The translations under genes were made by a program, and so were the position numbers. The notes below the pieces were generated by a model. That model worked only from the letters and a program-made list of their open reading frames with translations, had not been told where the DNA came from and searched no databases. This document shows, one piece after another, positions 1 through 6,450 of a stretch of DNA of 11,849 nucleotides. The stretch lies in NCBI GenBank assembly GCA_002291875.1, contig DBAV01000271.1, positions 1 through 11,849 on the forward strand, written 5' to 3'. The DNA is from Hyphomonadaceae bacterium UBA1001. Lineage in GTDB: Bacteria; Pseudomonadota; Alphaproteobacteria; Caulobacterales; Aquidulcibacteraceae. The number at the start of each line of letters is the position of its first letter. Position 1 is the first letter of the stretch.

Positions 1-1
1 C

Positions 2-1129
2 GGCCATCATGTCGAGCATCTGCCCGCCCCGCCACCCGACCACCTGCATGTTCCCGACGCGGTGCTGTTTCGCCCCACGCTTGTCGCCGTGCTGGACAGC
101 GTGGGACAGCGCACCACGCTGGTCTCACCGATCTGGCCCGAGGACGCCGACGACGTCGCCGCTGCCCGCACGCGCGCGGTCCGCGCGATCGAGGACGCCC
201 GTGAGCGTCTGGGCGCGCCCCTCGCCGGCATCCCTGCCCGCGTGGAAGCGCTGTCGCCTGCCCCGCCCCCCCAGCGGACCTCGAACACCGCGCGCGAGCG
301 CTTCATGGACATGGTCGAGCGGGTCAAGGCCTATTGCCGCAGCGGCGATGTCTTCCAGACCGTGCTGAGCCAGCGTTTCAGCATCCCCTTCGCCCTGCCC
401 TCCTTTGCGCTCTATCGGTCGCTGCGGCGCCTGAACCCGTCGCCCTTCCTCTTCCACATCGCGCTCGATGACCTCCGCCTGGTCGGCTCCAGCCCCGAAA
501 TTCTCGTGCGTGTCCGCGACGGCGAGGTCACCGTGCGCCCGATCGCCGGCACCCGCCCGCGGGGGGCGACCGAAGAGGCCGACCGCGAGTACGAACGCGA
601 GCTTCTGGCCGACCCCAAGGAACGGGCGGAACACCTGATGCTGCTTGATCTGGGCCGCAATGATGTCGGGCGGGTCGCGTCCGCGCGCGGCGGCAATGCG
701 GGCGGGGGCGTGACCGTCACCGAGAGCTTCGTTGTCGAGCGCTACAGCCATGTCATGCACATCGTGTCGAACGTGACGGGCAGGCTCAGGCCGGGCCTGG
801 ATGCGCTGGACGCCCTCTTGGCCGGGATGCCCGCGGGCACCGTCTCTGGGGCGCCCAAGGTGCGGGCCCTGCAGGTCATCGACGAGCTCGAGGTCTCCCG
901 GCGCGGCATCTACGCCGGTGCGGTGGGCTATTTCTCGGCCAATGGGGACATGGATACCTGCATCGTGCTGCGCACGGGCCTCATCAAGGACGGCATGCTG
1001 CACGTCCAGGCGGGCGCGGGCATCGTGCTGGACAGCGATCCGGCATCCGAGTTCGACGAGTGCGTGCACAAGTCGAACGCCCTGTTCGCTGCGGCTGCCG
1101 TGGCCCCGCACTTCGTGGACGGACCATGA
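2..1129 (+). CDS. trpE: Anthranilate synthase component I (TrpE), 5' end cut by the window
   Basis: TrpE converts chorismate to anthranilate using ammonia supplied by TrpG, the first committed step of tryptophan synthesis in the cytoplasm. The frame is open from base 2 (GHHVEHLPAPPPD...), so the gene starts upstream. 375 residues are visible and roughly 125 N-terminal ones are missing compared with a usual length near 500. An ATG at 62 is internal, because family-like sequence continues before it. The chorismate-binding domain is complete: SSPEILVR, RPIAGTRPRG, ELLADPKERAEHLMLLDLGRND, ERYSHVMHIVSNV, GTVSGAPK, GAVGY and QAGAGIVLDSDP all match the family. A glycine-rich stretch (ARGGNAGGG, about 683-709) after GRNDVGRV looks like a short insertion in a loop. 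The stop codon overlaps the trpG ATG (ATGA at 1126-1129), indicating translational coupling. Any leader or attenuator would lie outside the window. The assignment is very secure. Confidence 0.97.
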   Translation, partial: GHHVEHLPAPPPDHLHVPDAVLFRPTLVAVLDSVGQRTTLVSPIWPEDADDVAAARTRAVRAIEDARERLGAPLAGIPARVEALSPAPPPQRTSNTARERFMDMVERVKAYCRSGDVFQTVLSQRFSIPFALPSFALYRSLRRLNPSPFLFHIALDDLRLVGSSPEILVRVRDGEVTVRPIAGTRPRGATEEADREYERELLADPKERAEHLMLLDLGRNDVGRVASARGGNAGGGVTVTESFVVERYSHVMHIVSNVTGRLRPGLDALDALLAGMPAGTVSGAPKVRALQVIDELEVSRRGIYAGAVGYFSANGDMDTCIVLRTGLIKDGMLHVQAGAGIVLDSDPASEFDECVHKSNALFAAAAVAPHFVDGP

Positions 1130-1704
1130 TCCTCGTTGTCGACAATTATGACAGCTTCACCTTCAACCTCGTCCACTATCTCGAGGCGCTGGGCGCTCGC
1201 ACGCGGGTGGTCCGCAATGATGCGATCGGAGTGGACGAGGCGGTTCACGGCGGTCACGCGGCGGTCGTGCTTTCGCCGGGTCCGTGTTCGCCCAACGAGG
1301 CGGGGATTTGCCTCGACCTGCTGAAGGGCGCGCCCGCCTCCCTGCCGATCCTGGGCGTGTGTTTGGGACATCAGGCGATCGGACAGGCCTTTGGTGGCAA
1401 GGTGGTCGGTGCGCGTGAGATCATGCACGGTCGCACCAGCGACATCCGCCATGCCAACGGTGGCCTGTTTCAGGGCCTGCCGACCCCGTTCACTGCCACC
1501 CGCTATCACAGCCTGGCGGTCGAGCGGGCCTCGCTTCCAGAGGTGCTGGCCGTCGACGCCTGGACCGACGATGGCGAGATCATGGGTCTGCGACATCGCG
1601 AACGGCCGGTGTTTGGCGTCCAGTTCCATCCTGAATCCATCGCTTCGGAGCATGGCCACGACCTTCTGGCGGCCTTCCTGGCCCATGCGGGGCGCGCGCC
1701 ATGA
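1126..1704 (+). CDS. trpG: Anthranilate synthase component II, glutamine amidotransferase (TrpG)
   Basis: TrpG hydrolyses glutamine and channels ammonia to TrpE. The 192-residue protein is a stand-alone class I amidotransferase of normal length, not fused to TrpD or TrpE. It begins MILVVDNYDSFTFNLV, the classic TrpG/PabA start. It carries the oxyanion-hole motif SPGPCSPNEAG (residues 50-60), the nucleophile Cys79 in GVCLGHQAIG, and the remaining triad residues His168 and Glu170 in VQFHPES. An upstream in-frame ATG at 1060 would add 22 residues lying inside trpE in another frame; the ATG at 1126 matches the family start exactly and overlaps the trpE stop. A purine-rich GGACGGA just upstream can serve as ribosome binding site. 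PabA is the main alternative, since the two are homologous and sometimes shared with para-aminobenzoate synthesis, but position between trpE and trpD makes TrpG the natural name. Confidence 0.96.
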   Translation: MILVVDNYDSFTFNLVHYLEALGARTRVVRNDAIGVDEAVHGGHAAVVLSPGPCSPNEAGICLDLLKGAPASLPILGVCLGHQAIGQAFGGKVVGAREIMHGRTSDIRHANGGLFQGLPTPFTATRYHSLAVERASLPEVLAVDAWTDDGEIMGLRHRERPVFGVQFHPESIASEHGHDLLAAFLAHAGRAP

Positions 1705-2732
1705 GCACGTCCGTCCAGTCCCTTCTGGTGGGCTCGCTTCTGGCCGGCGACGCGCCCCAAGCGCACGCCCTTGACGCGGCGTTCGACGAAGTCCTCGATG
1801 CCAAAGCGGGTGAGGTCGCGATTGCCGCTTTCCTGACGGCGCTGGCGATGCGACCGCTGTCGGTCGACGCCATCGTTGCGGGCGCGCGGGCCATGCGCGC
1901 GCGCATGCTGCGCGTGGACCTTGGCCCGGACTGCATCGATGTGTGCGGTACGGGCGGAGATGGTGCCAGGACACTGAATGTCTCTACCGCGGTCGCCTTC
2001 GTCCTGGCGGGCGCCGGCATCAGGGTGGCCAAGCACGGCAACCGCGCCATGAGTTCGGCAACCGGCGCCGCCGACGTGCTCGAAGCCCTCGGCGTAAAGC
2101 ACGCGAACTCACCCGACCAGCATCGCGCGCGCCTGGCTGCGGCCGGCACCAGCTTTCTGTTCGCCCAGAACCATCACCCCGCCCTCGGCCCCCTGGCACC
2201 GATCCGTCGGGCCCTGGGGTTTCGTACCGTGTTCAACCTGCTCGGGCCGCTGTGCAATCCGGCCGGGGTGGAGGCGCAGGCCGTCGGTGTCGCCCACCCC
2301 GCTCTGGTCGAGCCGATGGCGCAGGCGCTGGCGCGCCTGGGAAGCCGGCGGGGCCTGGTGTATGCTTCGGCCGACCCTTGCGATGAGCTGACCGTGTCCG
2401 CCCCCAGCACCATCGCGACCGTTCGCGACGGCGCGGTGGCACTGGCCCCCCACGCGTTCGATCCCACTCGGCATGGCTGGTCACACGCACCCCTGACCGA
2501 GATCAGTGGCGCCGATGCGGCATTCAACGCCCGCGCCCTGAGCGCGATGCTGGACGGAATGGGTGGCCCGTATCGCGACACGGTCGAGCTGAATGCAGCG
2601 ATGACCCTGCTGCATGTCTGCGAGGTGGCTCCGGATCTCGCGTCCGGCCGAAGGATCGCCGCCGAGGCCATTGATTCGGGACGTGCGCGTGCGGCGCTCG
2701 ATCGCCTCGTCGCCGCATCGGAGGCGGTGTGA
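1701..2732 (+). CDS. trpD: Anthranilate phosphoribosyltransferase (TrpD)
   Basis: TrpD transfers the phosphoribosyl group of PRPP to anthranilate, giving phosphoribosylanthranilate. The protein has 343 residues, a usual length. The N-terminal helical part is followed by the glycine-rich PRPP loop CGTGGDGARTLNVST (residues 82-96), the conserved KHGNRAMSS (111-119) with GAADVLEALG after it, and the anthranilate-site region GPLAPIRRALGFRTVFNLLGP. Where many homologues have a basic residue after KHGNR..SS, this protein reads SSATG, a small departure that does not argue against function. The ATG overlaps the trpG stop (ATGA at 1701-1704), and its own TGA overlaps the trpC start, so the gene sits mid-operon. 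There is no sign of truncation or frameshift. Confidence 0.96.
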   Translation: MSTSVQSLLVGSLLAGDAPQAHALDAAFDEVLDAKAGEVAIAAFLTALAMRPLSVDAIVAGARAMRARMLRVDLGPDCIDVCGTGGDGARTLNVSTAVAFVLAGAGIRVAKHGNRAMSSATGAADVLEALGVKHANSPDQHRARLAAAGTSFLFAQNHHPALGPLAPIRRALGFRTVFNLLGPLCNPAGVEAQAVGVAHPALVEPMAQALARLGSRRGLVYASADPCDELTVSAPSTIATVRDGAVALAPHAFDPTRHGWSHAPLTEISGADAAFNARALSAMLDGMGGPYRDTVELNAAMTLLHVCEVAPDLASGRRIAAEAIDSGRARAALDRLVAASEAV

Positions 2733-3547
2733 TGTCGATCCTCGATCAGATCCTTCAGTACAAGCACGAGGAAGTGCGCTCGCGGCGCGCGGTCATCGAC
2801 CCTGGGCATCTGGCCGCGCGTATCGCCGCTGCCCCTGCGCCGCGCGGCTTTCTGCGTGCGCTCGAGGAGAGGCGTCGTGCGCTCCGGCCCGCCCTGATCT
2901 GCGAGATCAAGAAGGCAAGCCCCTCCAAGGGGCTGATTCGGGCGAACTTCGACCCCCCGGTCCACGCCCGCGCCTATCAGGCGGGCGGCGCTGCGTGCCT
3001 GTCGGTGCTGACCGACACACCCAGCTTCCAGGGCTGTGACGATGACCTGCGGACGGCCAGCGCGGCCTGCACACTGCCCATCCTGCGCAAGGATTTCATG
3101 GTTGATCCCTGGCAGGTCGACGAGGCACGGGCGCTCGGGGCCGATGCGATCCTGGTCATCATGTCGGCCGTGGACGACGCGACCGCGCTGGCCCTCGTCT
3201 CGGCTGCCAGACACCATGGCATGGATGTGCTGGTCGAAGTGCACGATCACCGCGAACTCGAGCGCGCAGTGAGACTGGGCACCGGTCTGATCGGGGTGAA
3301 CAATCGCAACCTCCGGACGTTCGAGGTGTCACTGCACACGACCCTCGATCTGCTACCGCACGTGCCGGACGGGGTCGTACTGGTCACCGAGAGCGGGATT
3401 GCCGGCGCGCGCGACGTGGCGGACATGATTCGCAGCGGCGTGGGCGCCTTCCTGGTCGGCGAGAGCCTTATGCGTCAGGCCGACGTGGAACAGGCCACCC
3501 GGGCTCTGGCGGACGTGGTCGTTGACGCGGGGCCCGAACACACATAG
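2732..3547 (+). CDS. trpC: Indole-3-glycerol phosphate synthase (TrpC)
   Basis: TrpC closes the ring of CdRP to indole-3-glycerol phosphate, with loss of CO2 and water, on a (beta/alpha)8 barrel. It has 271 residues and is not fused to TrpF. Catalytic residues align with the well-studied archaeal enzyme at the expected spacings: Glu59 and Lys61 (CEIKKASPSKG), Lys120 (ILRKDFMVD), Glu169 (LVEVHD), Asn190 (GVNNRNLRTF) and Glu220 (VTESGI). The phosphate-binding end GAFLVGESLM is present. I chose the ATG at 2732 over a GTG at 2729 because a strong GGAGG (2720-2724) sits 7 nt before the ATG and the protein then starts MSILDQI as usual. The start overlaps the trpD stop (TGATG). The last codons and the TAG stop contain the promoter and operator of lexA. 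Very secure. Confidence 0.97.
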   Translation: MSILDQILQYKHEEVRSRRAVIDPGHLAARIAAAPAPRGFLRALEERRRALRPALICEIKKASPSKGLIRANFDPPVHARAYQAGGAACLSVLTDTPSFQGCDDDLRTASAACTLPILRKDFMVDPWQVDEARALGADAILVIMSAVDDATALALVSAARHHGMDVLVEVHDHRELERAVRLGTGLIGVNNRNLRTFEVSLHTTLDLLPHVPDGVVLVTESGIAGARDVADMIRSGVGAFLVGESLMRQADVEQATRALADVVVDAGPEHT

Positions 3548-3550
3548 AAC
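3522..3550 (+). promoter_or_regulatory. Sigma70-type promoter of lexA, inside the end of trpC
   Basis: TTGACG (3522-3527, five of six bases match the -35 consensus) and TAGAAC (3545-3550, four of six match the -10 consensus) are separated by exactly 17 bp. Transcription would begin near 3557, leaving a leader of about 24 nt before the lexA ATG at 3581. The element lies in the last trpC codons and stop. Its overlap with the LexA box makes it more believable than a chance match in GC-rich DNA. Inferred from sequence only. Confidence 0.7.
3536..3550 (+). promoter_or_regulatory. LexA operator (alphaproteobacterial SOS box)
   Basis: The sequence GAACACACATAGAAC reads as GTTC-N7-GTTC on the other strand, the known direct-repeat SOS box of Alphaproteobacteria. 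It lies 30 bp upstream of the lexA ATG, overlaps the -10 hexamer of the promoter, and includes the last bases of the trpC coding region and its TAG stop. This layout is what autorepression by LexA predicts: LexA blocks RNA polymerase, and DNA damage relieves the block. A further GTTC at 3565-3568 lies downstream in the leader in inverted orientation to the GAAC half-sites as read on this strand; its role is unclear. Confidence 0.87.
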
Positions 3551-3580
3551 ATCGGTGCCCTTTTGTTCCGGGACCGATTC

Positions 3581-4267
3581 ATGCTCACCTCCAAGCAACG
3601 CGAGCTGCTTCTCTTCATCCACCAGCGAATTCGCGAGACGGGGGTTTCGCCATCCTTCGACGAGATGAAGGACGCGCTCGACCTTGCATCGAAGTCGGGA
3701 ATCCACCGGCTGATCACCGCGCTCGAGGAGCGCGGCTTTCTGCGGCGCCTGCCGAACCGCGCGCGCGCCCTCGAGGTGACCAAGCTGCCCGATTCGGCGG
3801 CTCCCTCCGCACCGCCACGCGGACGCGGCGCATTCAAGCCCAGCCTTGTGTCGTCCGGCGCCGGCCTGCGGCCCGAGGCGGCGGCGAACGATGTGCCCGT
3901 GCTGGGGCGGATCGCGGCGGGTACGCCGATCGCCGCCATCCAGAACGAGATTGGCCGGGTGTCGGTATCGCCCGAACTTCTTGGCGCCGGCGAACACTTC
4001 GCGCTGGAAGTGGTCGGCGATTCGATGATCGGTGCGGGCATCCTTGAAGGTGACACCGTCATCCTGCGCCGCGGCGACGACGCGCAGAGCGGGGATATTG
4101 TCGTGGCGCTGGTGGAGAACGAGGAGGCCACCCTCAAGCGCATTCGCCGCAAGGGCAATTCGATCGCGCTCGAGGCGGCCAACCCGGCCTTTGGCACGCG
4201 CATCTTCGGCCCCGACCAGGTCAGGGTCCAGGGCAAGCTTGTGGGTCTTGTGCGGCGCTACAACTGA
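3581..4267 (+). CDS. lexA: LexA, SOS-response transcriptional repressor and self-cleaving protease
   Basis: LexA represses DNA-repair genes and is inactivated by RecA-stimulated self-cleavage after DNA damage. The 228-residue protein has the N-terminal winged-helix domain (about 1-66: LTSKQRELLLFIHQRI, GVSPSFDEMKDAL, SGIHRLITALEERGFL), a proline/glycine-rich linker (70-105) typical of alphaproteobacterial LexA, and the S24 protease domain. The cleavage bond is Ala113-Gly114 in GRIAAGTP. The catalytic Ser148 is in VVGDSMIGAG and Lys186 in ATLKRI, 38 residues apart as expected. I use the ATG at 3581 (MLTSKQ), preceded by GGGA at about 7 nt; a TTG at 3563 in frame is poorly supported and would lie within a few bases of the predicted transcription start. 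It sits directly after trpC and is autoregulated through the SOS box upstream. Its 3' end overlaps the end of comEC on the other strand by 47 bp. Confidence 0.97.
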   Translation: MLTSKQRELLLFIHQRIRETGVSPSFDEMKDALDLASKSGIHRLITALEERGFLRRLPNRARALEVTKLPDSAAPSAPPRGRGAFKPSLVSSGAGLRPEAAANDVPVLGRIAAGTPIAAIQNEIGRVSVSPELLGAGEHFALEVVGDSMIGAGILEGDTVILRRGDDAQSGDIVVALVENEEATLKRIRRKGNSIALEAANPAFGTRIFGPDQVRVQGKLVGLVRRYN

Positions 4268-6359
4268 GGTCCCACGGGTCCCAGGGGTGGCGGGGCTGAT
4301 CGCGCCCGCGTTTCAGATGGACAGTGCCGAGGTGGATCTGCAGCAGCCCGCTGTCCGGTCCCGCCTGGACACAGTCCTGGCTCGGTGTCCTTGGCGCCGG
4401 CGTTGCGGGCGCACTGGGCGATGTTGCCGTGGCACTGTCCGCGCGGTCGCGCGCGAAGCACAGGGTACGCCCGCTTTCGAGCGCCACCTCGCATGCGCCG
4501 CCGGTACAGGTGCCCATCGAGGGCAGGTCGACCAGTGAGCGCGCGCCCGGGCGCATCACCACCGCCATCCGCTCGACCGCGACCGTTTCGCGCCCCGGCG
4601 TCGTGGCGCGATAGCCGACCAGCGCCGCGCCGTCGCGGTGCGGCAGGCGCGCCAGAACCGTTGCGGCGTCGGCGGTCCAGATCGCGATCGGACGCGGTGC
4701 GAGTGCCCATGCGCCGAGGCCTGCGACCAGAAGGAGGGGTGCCCCTGCCCGCACCGGACCGCGGTGGATCAGCAGCACCAGCAGTGCCAGCACCATCAAG
4801 ACCAGCACCACCGGCTGCATGGGCGGCAAGGCGATCAGCGCGTCGGGCGCGGACTGGATCGACCGGGCGATGTCGACCAGCCTGTCGAGGGCCCAGCTCA
4901 TCGGCACAAGCGGCCATTCCCCCAGCCCGGTCGGCACAAGCACCCCGGCCAGGGCGCCCATGGGCAGCGCCACGAACAGCAGAAGGGGCGCGGCCAGGAG
5001 GTTTGCCGCGATCCCATGGGTCGTCCAGTAGCCGAAATGATAGGCTGCGAACGCCGAGGTCGCCGCCCCCGCAAGCACGCTGGACTGGGCGCTCTCGGCC
5101 AGCTTTCGATAGAGGAAGCGAACGGCGAACACTGCGGGCGCCGTGCGCTGCTCGGCGCGATCATCGCCGCGTTCGCCGATCGGACGTGACAGGAACACCA
5201 GGGCGGCGGTCGCGGCATAGGACATCTGGAACCCGGCGGACACGACGGCTTCGGGTTCCAGCAGGATCGCCGCCCAGCCCGCCGCCAGCAGCGCCCGGCG
5301 GGCGCTGGGGTCGCGGCCCAGCACCATGCCCAGCAGGCCCACACTGGACATCACCCATGCCCGCTCTGCCGACGCCGGTGCACCGCACATCACCAGATAC
5401 GCCGTGCCCGCCACGATGGCGCCCGCCGCGGCAATCCGGCTGACACGCACCCGCAAGGCGAGCCCCGGAACAAACACGAGGGTCCAGCGCAGCAGCAGGA
5501 ACGCGAATCCGGTCGCCAGCACCAGATTCAGCCCCGAAATGGCGACGATGTGCCCAAGTCCCGCGGCGCGCAGTGCTTCGGTGGTGCCGCGTTCAAGCCA
5601 GCGCTCATCGCCGGTGATGAACGCCGCGGCCAGCGCCCGCCCCTGGCCTTTCGGATCGGGCGCCATCACCGCCAGGGCGATGCGCTGACGCCATGCGGCC
5701 GCCTGCAGCGAAAGCCGGTCGTCGAGGCGCGCGGGCGTGGGCAGGGCTGCGTATGCGCACCGGCCGACTGCCCAACCGACACCGCCAATCTGCTGAAACC
5801 AGGCCCACCGTGCAAAGTCGAAGCCGCCCGGATAGTCCGCCCCCTTGGGCCCGCCCAACATCGCCGAACACCGCACCGCCCGCCCCAGGTCGAGCGGTTG
5901 ATCGGGCGTCAGGAAACGCACCCGCCTCGGTGCCGCCGCCACGTCCGATACGGATGCGACCAGCAGGGTCGTCCGAAAGCCGCGCTCGGCGCGATCGACC
6001 GATCCGACCCAACCCTCGACGAGGTGGAAGGCGGGTTCGGGGTCCAGTCGCGGCGCGGCCACGCGTTCGATACGGCCCTGGGCGCTGAGGGCGCCGAGGC
6101 AGACACAGAACGCCATGCCGGCGGCATAGGAGACCAGATGGATTGCATTGCGCAGTGCCAGTGAATCGGGGCGCCGCGCCAGCCAGCCGCCGCCAAGTCC
6201 CGCCGCGCCCAGCACCAGCGTGGCAAGGGCCACCTCGATGGGTGCAAGGCGTTCGGGCTGCCATAGCCAAAGCGCCGCCCCCGCAGCCGCAGCGGCGGCC
6301 GCCCAGAAGGCCGTCGTTCCCCGGTTGGCATCGATCACGGCGCGCAGTCGCAGGTGCAT
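4221..6359 (-). CDS. comEC: ComEC/Rec2-family DNA-uptake channel protein lacking the MBL domain
   Basis: ComEC forms the inner-membrane channel that moves single-stranded DNA into the cytoplasm during natural transformation. The 712-residue protein has N-terminal hydrophobic helices (about 18-32, 41-60, 74-92), a soluble DUF4131-like domain (about 95-200) ending in PGGFDFARWAWFQQIGGVG, and the polytopic Competence core (about 235-535) with FITGDERWL, the hallmark HIVAISGLN at 270-278, and SAGFQMSYAATAALVF. The usual His of ISGLH is Asn here. After the last helices (515-555) comes only a short domain with paired cysteines and an S/A/T/P-rich linker (640-660); no HxHxDH metallo-beta-lactamase motif exists, as is common in alphaproteobacterial homologues. 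Codons 698-712 run into the end of lexA. The start at 6359 (MHLRLRAV) has no clear ribosome binding site; longer starts would overlap gltX. Family assignment is strong, a role in actual competence is inference. Confidence 0.9.
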   Translation of the reverse strand: MHLRLRAVIDANRGTTAFWAAAAAAAGAALWLWQPERLAPIEVALATLVLGAAGLGGGWLARRPDSLALRNAIHLVSYAAGMAFCVCLGALSAQGRIERVAAPRLDPEPAFHLVEGWVGSVDRAERGFRTTLLVASVSDVAAAPRRVRFLTPDQPLDLGRAVRCSAMLGGPKGADYPGGFDFARWAWFQQIGGVGWAVGRCAYAALPTPARLDDRLSLQAAAWRQRIALAVMAPDPKGQGRALAAAFITGDERWLERGTTEALRAAGLGHIVAISGLNLVLATGFAFLLLRWTLVFVPGLALRVRVSRIAAAGAIVAGTAYLVMCGAPASAERAWVMSSVGLLGMVLGRDPSARRALLAAGWAAILLEPEAVVSAGFQMSYAATAALVFLSRPIGERGDDRAEQRTAPAVFAVRFLYRKLAESAQSSVLAGAATSAFAAYHFGYWTTHGIAANLLAAPLLLFVALPMGALAGVLVPTGLGEWPLVPMSWALDRLVDIARSIQSAPDALIALPPMQPVVLVLMVLALLVLLIHRGPVRAGAPLLLVAGLGAWALAPRPIAIWTADAATVLARLPHRDGAALVGYRATTPGRETVAVERMAVVMRPGARSLVDLPSMGTCTGGACEVALESGRTLCFARDRADSATATSPSAPATPAPRTPSQDCVQAGPDSGLLQIHLGTVHLKRGRDQPRHPWDPWDLSCSAAQDPQACPGP
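4268..4285. repeat. 9-bp tandem repeat at the lexA/comEC 3' boundary
   Basis: Directly after the lexA stop codon the sequence GGTCCCACG is followed by GGTCCCAGG, two 9-bp copies differing at one position. On the minus strand the units encode Pro-Trp-Asp twice (HPWDPWDL) near the end of ComEC. The in-frame length suggests a small slippage duplication. It is too short and lacks the T-run to be a terminator. Confidence 0.7.
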
Positions 6360-6381
6360 CGGTTGGCGACGGCGCGCACCG

Positions 6382-6400
6382 GCGGCGCTGGCAGCGCCGC
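6382..6400. repeat. Perfect inverted repeat in the comEC/gltX divergent spacer
   Basis: GCGGCGCT and AGCGCCGC are perfect inverted 8-bp arms around a GGC loop. They sit in the 91-bp gap (6360-6450) between the divergent starts of comEC and gltX. No run of T or A follows on either side, so an intrinsic terminator is unlikely. It could be a regulator site or an RNA hairpin in the leader of either gene. No convincing -35/-10 pair is visible in the gap; the best is a weak CTGGCA-N17-TATGCC for gltX (6388-6416), which overlaps the hairpin. Confidence 0.6.
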
Positions 6401-6450
6401 GCAGGGATGCTATGCCGCCCGTCGTCTCCCTCGATTGGACCCACCACCCC

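Noticed and set aside
125..1111. A 328-codon antisense open frame over trpE
   Set aside because: Antisense shadow of a conserved gene with no domain or ribosome binding site that I can support.
3563..3580. TTG start for lexA, adding six residues
   Set aside because: The family N-terminus begins MLTxKQ at 3581, and the TTG would lie only about 6 nt from the predicted transcription start.
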